Numbered from the stretch's first letter, positions 15,624 through 23,829 are shown. The stretch: 64,000 nt of DNA from VGJW01 sp035286125 (GCA_035286125.1 JAYKIS010000037.1:8541-72540); one strand, 5' to 3'. Notes: generated from the letters alone by a model not told the origin. Program-made: numbers and translations.

Positions 15624-16613
15624 TCATACCGGTTTGGCATAGGTATCGAGTACGGTGAAGAGGGCCTCGGCCGTGCGGGTCTGGTTGACGGCGTGGCGCA
15701 ACTCGGCGGAACCCGGAAGGCCCTTGGTGTACCAGGCCACATGCTTGCGGCACTCTGGCACGCCTTGCGCCTCGCCCTTCTCCTCGATGAGCAGCCGGCA
15801 ATGTTCCCGGGCCACCCCGAGGCGAACGTCCGGTGCAGGCTCGGGGGGCATTTCCCCGGTCTTCAGGTATGTGTCGATGCGCGGTATGATCCAGGGATTC
15901 CCTTGGGCGCCCCGGCCGATCATGACGCCGGCGCAGCCCGAGGCCTTGAGACGCTCCGCGGCAATCAGGGGGTCCCAGAGGTCCCCGTTGCCGACCACGG
16001 GAACGGAGACGGCCGAGGCCACCTCGGCAATGGCCTCCCAGTCAGCAGAGCCCGAGTACATCTGGCTGCGCGTCCGGCCGTGGACCGTGATCATCTGCAC
16101 CCCGCAGGATTCCGCGAGCCGGGCGACGGCGACATGGTTCCGCAACTGCTCGTCCCAGCCCAGCCGCATCTTGATCGTCACGGGGACCTGGTCGCCCACG
16201 GCTCCGACCATCGCCGTCAGGATGCGCCCGAGCAGGGGCAGGTCCTTGAGCAGGCCGCTGCCGTCGCAGTTCTTGGCAATCTTGGGGACGGGACAGCCCA
16301 GGTTCAGGTCGATGACGTCTGTGCCTGCGGCCGCAAGGATCCGGGCTGCCTGGCCCATGGTCTCCGGTTCGTGGCCGAAGATTTGCAGGCCAAGAGGACG
16401 CAGGCCCGGCGGGATGTCGACCTTCAGGCGACTCTTCCAGTGGACCAGACCCACGGCGCTGAACATCTCGTGGAAGATCAGGGATCGTTGGTCGAAACGA
16501 CGCAGGAGCTTCAGATAGGGGACATCGCAGACGCCGCACATCGGCGCCAGGATCACCCGGCTGTCGAGCGTCAGCGGGCCAATGCGGAAGGGTTGTTCAA
16601 GTGCGGGGGGCAT
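15624..16613 (-). CDS. dus: tRNA-dihydrouridine synthase
   Basis: FMN- and NADPH-dependent enzyme that reduces uridine to dihydrouridine in the tRNA D-loop. The 329-residue protein has the TIM-barrel motifs LAPMCGVCDVPYLKLLRRF, GLQIFGHEPETMGQAAR, NLGCPVPKIAKNCDGSGLL (catalytic Cys), VTIKMRLGWDE, ITVHGRTRSQMYSG, VVGNGDLWDP and VMIGRGAQGNPWI. It is closest in pattern to DusB-type proteins. It starts 6 bases after the small upstream gene, so the two are coupled. Confidence 0.93.
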   Translation of the reverse strand: MPPALEQPFRIGPLTLDSRVILAPMCGVCDVPYLKLLRRFDQRSLIFHEMFSAVGLVHWKSRLKVDIPPGLRPLGLQIFGHEPETMGQAARILAAAGTDVIDLNLGCPVPKIAKNCDGSGLLKDLPLLGRILTAMVGAVGDQVPVTIKMRLGWDEQLRNHVAVARLAESCGVQMITVHGRTRSQMYSGSADWEAIAEVASAVSVPVVGNGDLWDPLIAAERLKASGCAGVMIGRGAQGNPWIIPRIDTYLKTGEMPPEPAPDVRLGVAREHCRLLIEEKGEAQGVPECRKHVAWYTKGLPGSAELRHAVNQTRTAEALFTVLDTYAKPV

Positions 16614-16619
16614 ACCCCG

Positions 16620-16997
16620 TCAAGAATACCGCTCAAGTGACGCCGGGCGCAGCCCCCTGTACTGCTGACAGAAGGCTTCGTAGACGGGCGCGAACAGTTC
16701 GAAGGCGCCGGCGCGCATCCGGGTCGGGGGCAACGCCGACCCCCAGCCACCCAGGTGAATGATGAGGTCCTGGGAAGCCATCGAAAGGTCGCGCATCCCC
16801 TCGATCAACCGAGCCGCCTCCTCGCCCGAGCACCCTTCGATGCAGCCGAGGAAGCCTTCGCCCGAGTCCGCGATCCGGATCGAGATGCGCCCCTCCCCGA
16901 AACGATCGAGCAGGGCCTCCGTGGTTCCGGCCACGTCGCAGGCCTCGGCGTCCCCGTCAAGCTGGAAGACAAAGGCGTGTCCACGCGGCTCGAACAT
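16620..16997 (-). CDS. Hypothetical protein, 125 residues
   Basis: Unrecognised small cytosolic protein upstream of dus. It reads MFEPRGHAFVFQLDGDAEAC and later RISIRIADSGEGFLGCIEG, ending FCQQYRGLRPASLERYS. Pattern suggests a compact alpha/beta fold with no signal peptide or transmembrane segment. ATG 16997 is used; a TTG immediately before it is possible. AAAGGGG lies about 13 bases upstream. Tight spacing to dus (6 bases between stop and start) supports a common transcript, but says nothing firm about function. Confidence 0.65.
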   Translation of the reverse strand: MFEPRGHAFVFQLDGDAEACDVAGTTEALLDRFGEGRISIRIADSGEGFLGCIEGCSGEEAARLIEGMRDLSMASQDLIIHLGGWGSALPPTRMRAGAFELFAPVYEAFCQQYRGLRPASLERYS

Positions 16998-17143
16998 CAA
17001 TGCCCGTGACCCCTTTCGCCCGTGGATGCGACCATTTGGCCCCCTTTTTCGTACCCCCGGAGGCGAGTCGCGTAACCCCGCGATTGACGCCCCCGCCCAT
17101 CCCCTGATAGCCTTGGCCGCCCCTAGCCGTCTTGAGGAACCTC

Positions 17144-17371
17144 GTGCCCCAGCCCGCCCTGCGCCACCGCATCCGCGTCCGACATGCCGATGGCACGGTG
17201 ATGGAACTCGACCGGGACCCCGAGCGCGAGGTTGGCGAACTGGTCACGGCCGACGCCTTGGCGTGGCCCGGTGCTCCCGTGAAATTCATCGTCACGGGGA
17301 AGTCGGTCCAGCCCGGTTCCGATGTCGAGCCCCGCGAGACGGTCTACCAGGTCCAGCCCGTCGGCGCCTGA
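17144..17371 (+). CDS. Small hypothetical protein, 75 residues
   Basis: Short hydrophilic protein rich in Arg, Asp, Val and Pro (RIRVRHADGTVMELDRDPE, PVKFIVTGKSVQPGSDVEP), probably a small beta-rich domain. The pattern of strands ending VYQVQPVGA is reminiscent of ubiquitin-like or SH3-like mini-domains, without a recognisable family. GTG 17144 is preferred because GAGGA lies 5 bases before it; a TTG 12 bases upstream is the longer option. It is divergent from the dus operon and convergent with the CsgG/FlgO-like gene, separated from the latter by a hairpin. Confidence 0.6.
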   Translation: MPQPALRHRIRVRHADGTVMELDRDPEREVGELVTADALAWPGAPVKFIVTGKSVQPGSDVEPRETVYQVQPVGA

Positions 17372-17391
17372 ATCGGTCCCGGCCGCAAGAA

Positions 17392-17420
17392 GGCCGCCCG
17401 CCAGAAGCTGGCGAGCGGCC
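17392..17420. terminator. Bidirectional hairpin between convergent genes
   Basis: Outer stem GGCCGC (17392-17397) with GCGGCC (17415-17420) and inner stem GCCAG (17400-17404) with CTGGC (17408-17412). It lies in the 68-base gap between two converging genes. T-runs are weak on both sides. Confidence 0.55.
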
Positions 17421-17439
17421 CGTCCGCGTTTCCGGAACG

Positions 17440-18555
17440 CTACTTCAGGATGAAGCCGACGCCGACCTCATAGGTGAAGCCGCCCACATCGACGGTGTTG
17501 TCGAGGCCATTTGCCGTCGCCTGGCGAATGCCCTTCTGCGCGGGGAAGTTGACGAAGCCCAGATTGAGGAAACTCTCCGGGGTGAAGCGAAGCATCAGTC
17601 CCGCCTTGGTCAGCAGGGCGTTGCGGAAGTCGTTGTCGCCCACGATGAAGCCCTGGCCGAGGCCGCCGTAGAGGTTGACGACCCGGTTCTTGGTCTCCTT
17701 GTAGAACAGCGGATCGAGGGACAGCAGGAAGGCTGCGTTGAGGTTGAACAACTGGACACTGACTTCCTGCTTGACGGGCTTTCCGAGCGACGAGAATCCG
17801 CCCTCGAGGCCGAATGCGAAGTTCTCGAGGAAGCTGCTTTGGCGCAGCAGCCCGAGGCTCAGGCCAAGACTGCCATCGGCGGTGACGGGCGTACCGGTTC
17901 CGGGGTTGCCGCGCGAGGTCGACAGCCCCTGGAACACGCCGCTGATGTACAGGCCCGAGTCTCCGTAGCGCCGCTCTTCCTCGGCCTTCTGGCGGCGCTC
18001 GGCCACGACGTCGCGGTTGGGCTCGGTCTGGAAGCTCTTGGACCAGACGATGGCACCATCCAGCGCCCGGACGAGCTTGAAGTTGACGATGACGTTCTTG
18101 CCCGTGCCCATGGTGTGCCACATCAGCACGCCGTCGACGCCCAACTGGTGGCCGATCTCGGCAAGCCGCGCGTTGCTCTCGATGGTATTGGAGTAGCTGA
18201 AGCTCCTGTCGTCGGACACGACACGCGGGGTCCGGCATTCGCGACACTCGACGACCCGGAACCGGTTGGTCCGGATCAGTTCGTCCGTGATACGGGACTC
18301 GATGAGCGAGTTGAGTTCGGGAAAGCGGTCCTGGCGGGTCTCCCGGAAGACCACGACCTTGACGAGGCCCGGATCCACCGTCCGGATGGAATCAGGGAAC
18401 CCGGCGAAGAGTTGGTCGAACAGTGCCGGGCTGGTCAGCATGGCGACGGCCGGATCCTCGCTGACAGCCTGCTTGTTGTCGGCGGCCAGAGCTGCCGGCA
18501 CGTGCAGGCCGAGTACAGCCAGGCCGGCGAGGGTAACGAGGGTGCGACGAATCAT
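17440..18555 (-). CDS. Exported CsgG/FlgO-like protein with C-terminal barrel-like region
   Basis: A 371-residue protein with signal peptide MIRRTLVTLAGLAVLGLHVPAALA. Residues about 55-175 have the strand-helix pattern of the CsgG/FlgO/TolB-N-like domain: GLVKVVVFRE, LNSLIESRITDELIRTNRFR, VVECRECRTP, RLAEIGHQLGVDGVLMW and IVNFKLVRALDGAIVWSKS. From about 195 to the end it becomes a series of Gly/aromatic amphipathic strands (GLYISGVFQG, FAFGLEGGFSSLG, NRVVNLYGGLGQGFIVG) ending TYEVGVGFILK, like an outer-membrane barrel. The ATG has AGGTGA upstream. It is the last gene of the three-gene locus ending the FliF-FliG fusion operon, so it is the candidate outer-membrane partner. Family assignment is by pattern, not search. 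Confidence 0.7.
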   Translation of the reverse strand: MIRRTLVTLAGLAVLGLHVPAALAADNKQAVSEDPAVAMLTSPALFDQLFAGFPDSIRTVDPGLVKVVVFRETRQDRFPELNSLIESRITDELIRTNRFRVVECRECRTPRVVSDDRSFSYSNTIESNARLAEIGHQLGVDGVLMWHTMGTGKNVIVNFKLVRALDGAIVWSKSFQTEPNRDVVAERRQKAEEERRYGDSGLYISGVFQGLSTSRGNPGTGTPVTADGSLGLSLGLLRQSSFLENFAFGLEGGFSSLGKPVKQEVSVQLFNLNAAFLLSLDPLFYKETKNRVVNLYGGLGQGFIVGDNDFRNALLTKAGLMLRFTPESFLNLGFVNFPAQKGIRQATANGLDNTVDVGGFTYEVGVGFILK

Positions 18556-18589
18556 CGGGGTCACCTGAATCAGGGTTTGGTGGCAGGGG

Positions 18590-20284
18590 TCAGCGGCGGG
18601 AACGGGCATTGATGCGCCCCAGGCTCTGTCGGACGTCCGTCAGGCCGGGGTCGAGGTCCAGGGCTCTGGACCAGGAGATGCGGGCAAGCCCCAGGTCACC
18701 CATCTTGTAGTAGATGGAGCCCTGCAAGGCCAGGACCTGGGCATTGTCCGGTGACAGGTCGAGAGCTCGTGCCACCTCGGCCAGGGCCTTGTCGTAACGT
18801 CCCGAGTAGGCGAGACGCTGGGCCGACAGAAATCGACGCTGGATCTCCCCGGCCAGGGCCGCCACTTCACTCGGCGAAGGTGTCAACACCACGACTGGTG
18901 GCGAGGGATAGGGGGGAGGTGTCGGATAGGGCGGTGGCGTCGGATACGTCGGGAACTTGAAGTCCGTAGGCAGCTTGTTCTCGATTTCGATCTTCGAGAC
19001 GGACTCGACCTTGGAGCGTTCCGACACCTCGCTGCGTTGCGTCGCGTCGGATCGGATCGTGCTGTCGCTGCGGATGTTGGTGTCGGAACGGTTGTCCGAC
19101 CGCGCGTTCGTGTCCTGCTGGAAACGTGCCTCGGAGCGCTGCATGCCGGCGGGTCCGTAGCCCTCTCCTCCCATCATGGCCTGTGGCGCGCGCATCACCG
19201 CGGGCTCGGCCACGGCAGGCTTGGGCTCGGGACTGGGTTCAGGGGGCACCACAACCTTCATGTACAGGTCGCGATCCTCGGGGAACAGCAGGCTTTCCAG
19301 ATCCACCGAACTGCCCTTGCGCTTCAGGCGGATGAAGTCTCCCCCCTGGCGCGGCGGATCGGCAGGCGTTGCCACTGCCGGTGCGACAGGCGTGGCCTGC
19401 GCGGGCGCGGCCGCCACCACGGCCGGCCTGACCGGCACGAACTCGTCGAGACGGGGCACCCGGGGCGTAGGCTCGGATACGAAGCGGAATGCGGGTGCTG
19501 GCGTCTCGCCCGGTTGCCGTGCATAGGGGTTGGCGCGGGGTGCGGCAAGGGGTGCCGCCATGGGCGCAGGCGGTGGTGCCACGCGCAGCCCGGGCCCGGA
19601 TGGACGCGCGGAGGGCACGGCCACGACGGTGGTCGGCGGCGCGGGAACCTCGCCGCCAGGCACAACGGGGGCCTGGGGTGCAGGCGGCAGGGGGCCGACG
19701 GCCGCCGCGGGCACTGGGGGCGGCGTGACGGGGACCGAGGCGCCTTCCGCGGGGGTCGGGCCAGCCGTGAGCACGGGGGCCACGGCCGGTTCGGGCCCGA
19801 CGGCCACCTCCTGAGGACTCGTCGAGGCCGGGGGAGCATCGGGCACTTCGGGGGCGGAAGCGGCTTCGACCGGCGCAGCGACTGCGGCGGCCACCTCCCC
19901 GGCGACTGGCGCCTCCGTCGGCGTCACGGCCTCCGGATGCGCAGCGGCTGGTCCTGGCTCGGCCTTGGCCGCCACGACCTCACCGGGCCGACCGGTCACG
20001 CCCGAGGCGACGTCGACGACCTCGCGCAGGCGGCCCTCCTCGAATCGGAGAACATACCGGGCGGAGCCCGGCTGGCCGTAGGTCATCTCTTCGATCGTGC
20101 CTTCGGGACCCCCGGTCATCTGCGACAAGGGCACGCCAAGGAACTCGACCACCTTCTGGGGGCTCATGCCCGGGCGAAGTTCGCCCAGGTGCTCGACGGC
20201 CGCGTGAGCCCGGGCGACGACGGGATGCACGATCAGGCTGGCTGCCAGCCCGAAGGCCATCAGGGAGGGACGGCGCGAACCCAT
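18590..20284 (-). CDS. Exported SmpA-like / Pro-rich / TPR protein
   Basis: A 564-residue mosaic. Signal peptide to about residue 28; residues 34-95 (LRPGMSPQKVVEFLGVP, YVLRFEEGRLREVVDV) resemble the SmpA/BamE-type domain seen in envelope-assembly lipoproteins; about 100-330 is Pro/Ala/Val-rich linker able to span the periplasm; about 375-425 has unusual repeats of the form N-x-RSD-x-x-I/T-RSD (NIRSDSTIRSDATQRSEV); a Tyr-Pro-Thr-Pro-rich stretch follows; the last 95 residues hold TPR units (AYSGRYDKALAEVARALDLS, YYKMGDLGLARISWSRALDL). It is 3 bases after the fusion gene and 34 bases before the CsgG/FlgO-like gene, hence one operon. The repeat composition looks adhesive or structural; function is unknown. 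Confidence 0.75.
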   Translation of the reverse strand: MGSRRPSLMAFGLAASLIVHPVVARAHAAVEHLGELRPGMSPQKVVEFLGVPLSQMTGGPEGTIEEMTYGQPGSARYVLRFEEGRLREVVDVASGVTGRPGEVVAAKAEPGPAAAHPEAVTPTEAPVAGEVAAAVAAPVEAASAPEVPDAPPASTSPQEVAVGPEPAVAPVLTAGPTPAEGASVPVTPPPVPAAAVGPLPPAPQAPVVPGGEVPAPPTTVVAVPSARPSGPGLRVAPPPAPMAAPLAAPRANPYARQPGETPAPAFRFVSEPTPRVPRLDEFVPVRPAVVAAAPAQATPVAPAVATPADPPRQGGDFIRLKRKGSSVDLESLLFPEDRDLYMKVVVPPEPSPEPKPAVAEPAVMRAPQAMMGGEGYGPAGMQRSEARFQQDTNARSDNRSDTNIRSDSTIRSDATQRSEVSERSKVESVSKIEIENKLPTDFKFPTYPTPPPYPTPPPYPSPPVVVLTPSPSEVAALAGEIQRRFLSAQRLAYSGRYDKALAEVARALDLSPDNAQVLALQGSIYYKMGDLGLARISWSRALDLDPGLTDVRQSLGRINARSRR

Positions 20285-20287
20285 GGC

Positions 20288-22273
20288 CTAGCCCTCCGCC
20301 AGCGTCTTCATCGAGAAGCGACCCTGGCGCACCATGTCCCGGATCCGGCCCACCACCTCGCGGCGGGCGGTCTCGGCACCATCCGGATCGACAGGCTGGC
20401 CCTCGAGACGTTCGAGCGCGTCCATCAGCAGGGCGCGCCGCTTGTCGGTCATAGCGCCCAGCACGGCTTCCTGCAGGGGCTCCTCGGCGTCACGGATCGC
20501 CTGGGCGACGACGCCGGGATCAAGTTCGCGCACCGCGTCCTTGATGACGGCGGCAGGCAGTCGTGGCAGGTCGGCGAAGGTCAGGTACAGTTCGCGAACC
20601 TTGCGCATCATGTCGGGGTTCTGGGTCTTCAGGTTGTCGAGGATGCGCTGCTCGGTCGTCGCGTCGGCATTGTCGAGGATGTTGACCAGCAGGCCGACGC
20701 CGTCGGTGACGACGGCGCTGAAGGACGGCGCCTGCGATGCCTTCATCGCCAACTTCTCGGCAATGCTCTCGAAGGTCGTGAGCGGGATGGCCTCGAGCTC
20801 GCCCAGCGCCGTCGCGACGGGCCCCTGTTCCTCGACCGGCCACTTGGCCATCAGGCCGGCAGCCCGCTTGTAGGGCAACTGGGACAGCACCAGGGCCCGG
20901 ACCTTGGAACCCTCGTCCTGCAGAATCCAGAGTACCTGGGAATCGTCGATGCGATCGAGGAAGCTGAAGGGTGCCAGCTTGCGCCCGACCTGGGCGCCCT
21001 GCTCGGCCTTGGCTGCGACGAGCAGGGGATAGGCCTCCTCGAGCACGGCGACGGCTTCATCGGTCGCCACATCGCGGGTCGAGAGCAGCGCGGCCTCGAC
21101 GCGGGTCCTCTCCTCATCGGCGAGGCCGGGCACGGTCCTGGCGGCCTGGGCCATGCCGAGGACGCGAAGCAGGTTGGCGACCTTTTGCAGGCCTTCCTCG
21201 CGCCGGGCGAGGCCGCCGATCATCGGCGCGGCCAGCTCGGGTTGCTCGAGCAGCATGGCCACGATCTCCTGACGCAGGGCCTGCGCGGCCCGAGCTGCCC
21301 GCTGTTCTTCCGCAGACGGCCCTGCGGGGGCCTGAGCCTCCTTGGCTGGCTGGGGCATCAAAGCCGACGCCCAGGCCGGAGGTGCATCAGTGGCAGGAGC
21401 GGCATCCGGCTTTCGGCGCCGCAGCAGCGCAATCAGGCCCAGGACGAGGCCGAGCCCCAGCAAGCCGAGCAGGACCGCCAGCATGGTGCGGATGGCAGGA
21501 TCGCTCTCGCCGGCAACAGGTGCGGTTCCGGCTGCCAAGGGGGCGGCGACGGGCAGGCCGGCTGCCGTCGTCACGCTGTCCGTGCCGGTGGCGGCCAAGG
21601 CGGCGGCCTTCTGCAGCGTCGGCGGGAACTGCCGGTTCATGATCTCGAGGCTGTCGCCGCGGGCGAAGTTGAGGTCCGCCTTCTGGTAGATCAGCTTCTC
21701 GATGAAGTCGCGCTCTTCCTGAGCGAGGTTCTTCTCGATGACCGTCAGGATGCGGACGCGGTCGATGCGCAGGCCCGCCGCTTCCGCGACAGGGGCCGCA
21801 GCCTGCTGGGCCACGGGAGGCAGCGACGGCGGCGCCGCGACTGGCGCCGCTGCCGGCCTCGCTGCGGCGGGACGCGCCGGCAGGCCGGGCAGGTCGACCT
21901 CGTCCGGATCCAACGGTTCGGTCCCGGGCAGGTTGGCCGTGAGCGCCGGCTGCAACGGGGCCGGCAACACCTGCAGCGGACGCGGTCCCTGCCCGTGGAT
22001 GCGCTGCATCTTGACACGGACCTGGACGATGAACCTGTCGTTGCCCAGGTAGGATGTCATCGCCTGCTTGAGGCTCTCCTCGAGCAGTTTCTCGTAGCTC
22101 AGCTCCTCGAGCACCACGCCGTCCTGCCGGGCGTCGGTCGGACCCGCCGGCAACTGCGCGAGCGCAGGTTCCGCGAACGCGCCGGGCAGGCTGGCCAGGA
22201 CCGCCACGCAAACCGCACGCAAGGCGCCGGAAAGGGGCTGGGCGCTCGCCGAGAAGGGCCGTGGGGCTCGCAT
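20288..22273 (-). CDS. Natural FliF(C-terminal)-FliG fusion, inner-membrane protein
   Basis: A 661-residue protein. Residues 1-39 form a signal sequence; 55-95 (YEKLLEESLKQAMTSYLGND, RFIVQVRV) and 168-217 (RIDRVRILTVIEKNL, FARGDSLEIMNRQF) match the two halves of the last periplasmic ring-building domain of the flagellar MS-ring protein FliF, separated by a Pro-rich loop. Residues 262-286 are a transmembrane helix. LRQEIVAMLLEQPELAAPMI at 333-352 resembles the FliF tail that binds FliG. From about 360 a full FliG follows: N domain (KVANLLRVLGMAQAARTV), middle domain (APFSFLDRIDD at 434; QDEGSKVRALVLSQL where FliG has EHPQ), GG-linker region (TDGVGLLVNILDNADATTE) and C domain to 661. The acidic pair before the torque helix reads PAAVIK here. 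FliF's first two ring domains are absent. ATG 22273 was chosen for its signal peptide. Confidence 0.85.
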   Translation of the reverse strand: MRAPRPFSASAQPLSGALRAVCVAVLASLPGAFAEPALAQLPAGPTDARQDGVVLEELSYEKLLEESLKQAMTSYLGNDRFIVQVRVKMQRIHGQGPRPLQVLPAPLQPALTANLPGTEPLDPDEVDLPGLPARPAAARPAAAPVAAPPSLPPVAQQAAAPVAEAAGLRIDRVRILTVIEKNLAQEERDFIEKLIYQKADLNFARGDSLEIMNRQFPPTLQKAAALAATGTDSVTTAAGLPVAAPLAAGTAPVAGESDPAIRTMLAVLLGLLGLGLVLGLIALLRRRKPDAAPATDAPPAWASALMPQPAKEAQAPAGPSAEEQRAARAAQALRQEIVAMLLEQPELAAPMIGGLARREEGLQKVANLLRVLGMAQAARTVPGLADEERTRVEAALLSTRDVATDEAVAVLEEAYPLLVAAKAEQGAQVGRKLAPFSFLDRIDDSQVLWILQDEGSKVRALVLSQLPYKRAAGLMAKWPVEEQGPVATALGELEAIPLTTFESIAEKLAMKASQAPSFSAVVTDGVGLLVNILDNADATTEQRILDNLKTQNPDMMRKVRELYLTFADLPRLPAAVIKDAVRELDPGVVAQAIRDAEEPLQEAVLGAMTDKRRALLMDALERLEGQPVDPDGAETARREVVGRIRDMVRQGRFSMKTLAEG

Positions 22274-22405
22274 GCAGGTCACCGGGGCAGAGGGTCGGGG
22301 CAGGATTCTTTGTCTTCTCCGGACCTTGCGGCAGGCGACCGGAGCTGTGTTGGACATCACCATACCCCATGCGCCATGCTCTCAAAAGCCATGACAGGGA
22401 GAACC

Positions 22406-23566
22406 GTGGACAACGGGATCATCCGGGGCCGTACCTGGTACCTGGATGTGCACGCCACGACCCCGGTCGCCGAGGAGGTCCTGGCGGCGATGTGGCCCTG
22501 GTTCTCCGAGCGGTTCGGCAATCCCGCATCCTCGGGGCACGCCTGGGGCTGGGAAGCCCGGGGCGGTCTGGAGGGTGCCCGCGACCGGCTTGCCGGCCTC
22601 CTGGCCGTCGCGTCCGGCGAACTGGTCTTCACGAGCGGGGCGACCGAGGCCAACCACCTTGCCCTCACGGGTGTCCTCGAGGCGGCCGGGGTCGGAAGCC
22701 GCCTCATCTGCCAGCCGACCGAGCACGCCTCGGTCCTCGAGGTCGCCCGTCGCTGGGGGCGGCAGGGCGGACGCGTGACGTTCCTGCCTGTGGACGGGGA
22801 CGGCATGGTACCGCCCGAGGCCCTCGAGGATGCCCTGCGCGATCCGGCTGCCCTTGTCTCCGTGATGGCGGCCAACAACGAGATAGGGACGCTTCAACCC
22901 CTGGCGGAGCTGGGTGCCCTGTGTCGTGCGGCCGGCGTACCGCTGCATGCCGATGGCGCTCAGATACCGGGGCGCGTTCCCCTGGGGCAGGTTGTCCCGC
23001 ACGTGGCCTTGTTGTCGCTTTCAGCCCACAAGGCCTATGGTCCCAAGGGAGTCGGCCTGCTCATGGTGAGGCGCCGGGGCCCAAGGGTTCGCCTCGAGCC
23101 GCAGGTCCTCGGGGGCGGACAGGAGGGGGGGCGTCGGGGAGGTACCGTCCCCGTGCCCTTGGTCGTCGGCCTCGCTGCCGCTCTGGACAGGGCAGAGGCT
23201 GGTGTCGGGGCGTGGTCGCGTCGGGGGCGCGATGCCGCGGCTTGCTGGCGCCGTGTCGTGGACGACGCCTTGCCGGGTGTCCGGTGGCTGGGCCATGCCG
23301 ACCGTCGCCTGCCCGGCCACCTTGCCTTCGTGTTGCCGGACCGCACGGCGACGGATCTGATGCGCGCCTGCCCCGAGCTCGGGCTCTCCAGCGGCGCTGC
23401 GTGCCAATCCGGTGCGCCCAGCCACGTCCTGCAGGCCTTGGGCTTCACGGCGGCCGAGGCTGGCCGCATGGTCAGGCTCGGCTGGGGTCCCCATCTCGAC
23501 GAAAAGGACCCCGAGCTTGTGGCCGGGGTCCTCGAGCGCGGCCTTGGATGCCGCGGCTTGGCCTAG
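22406..23566 (+). CDS. Cysteine desulfurase (IscS/NifS family)
   Basis: PLP enzyme that takes sulfur from cysteine for Fe-S clusters and thiolated tRNA. The 386-residue protein has the N-terminal YLDVHATTPVAEEV, FGNPASSGHAWG, TSGATEANHLAL, HADGAQIPGRVPL, the PLP-lysine motif SLSAHKAYGPKG and the catalytic loop LSSGAACQSGAPSHVLQALG with the persulfide Cys. GTG 22406 is used because AGGGA lies 5 bases before it; ATGs at 22391 and 22376 are in frame but lack a ribosome-binding site. No iscU, sufB or mnmA homologue is adjacent. It is divergent from the fusion operon. Its stop TAG overlaps the stop of the small zinc-ribbon gene on the other strand. Confidence 0.92.
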   Translation: MDNGIIRGRTWYLDVHATTPVAEEVLAAMWPWFSERFGNPASSGHAWGWEARGGLEGARDRLAGLLAVASGELVFTSGATEANHLALTGVLEAAGVGSRLICQPTEHASVLEVARRWGRQGGRVTFLPVDGDGMVPPEALEDALRDPAALVSVMAANNEIGTLQPLAELGALCRAAGVPLHADGAQIPGRVPLGQVVPHVALLSLSAHKAYGPKGVGLLMVRRRGPRVRLEPQVLGGGQEGGRRGGTVPVPLVVGLAAALDRAEAGVGAWSRRGRDAAACWRRVVDDALPGVRWLGHADRRLPGHLAFVLPDRTATDLMRACPELGLSSGAACQSGAPSHVLQALGFTAAEAGRMVRLGWGPHLDEKDPELVAGVLERGLGCRGLA

Positions 23567-23715
23567 GCGGCCTGGGGGACGGCGAGGTCCAGGGTCTGGC
23601 CGCACACGCAGGCGGTCACCTCACCGCGGACAGGCTCCACGTGAAGGATGATGCCGCAGGTGGCGCACTGGACCTCGAGGGCCGTGGTCGCGCGGGTTGG
23701 CAAGGACTTGAACAA
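23563..23715 (-). CDS. Small zinc-ribbon-like protein, 50 residues
   Basis: A short gene convergent with the cysteine desulfurase gene. The protein has a CATCG knuckle and a second CVCG knuckle about 20 residues later (QCATCGIILHVEPV, EVTACVCGQTLDLAVPQ), a compact four-Cys metal or Fe-S binding ribbon. The TTG start is supported by a strong AAGGAG 6 bases upstream. Its stop codon shares CTAG with the desulfurase stop, the same arrangement as at 10906-10909. Function is unknown; the neighbour suggests, but does not show, a sulfur or metal link. Confidence 0.65.
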   Translation of the reverse strand: MFKSLPTRATTALEVQCATCGIILHVEPVRGEVTACVCGQTLDLAVPQAA

Positions 23716-23829
23716 CAGTGGCTCCTTCCGGATTGCGCACGTGTCCCGCCCGTGGGGTACGAGACGATGCGTGCCAAGGTTGATTTTACCCAGCTATCCG
23801 GCTCACGAGTCAATGACAGCGGAGGATCC

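Noticed and set aside
18590..20284. TonB-like protein, because of the Pro-rich linker
   Set aside because: It has no TonB C-terminal domain; the end is TPR and the N-terminus is a cleavable signal rather than a retained anchor.
19037..22375. Very long open frame on the plus strand opposite the FliF-FliG and SmpA/TPR genes
   Set aside because: It is antisense to genes with clear domains, and its translation is low-complexity Gly/Arg/His/Gln. Long antisense frames are expected in high-GC DNA. Only its downstream part (cysteine desulfurase, from about 22376) is a real gene.
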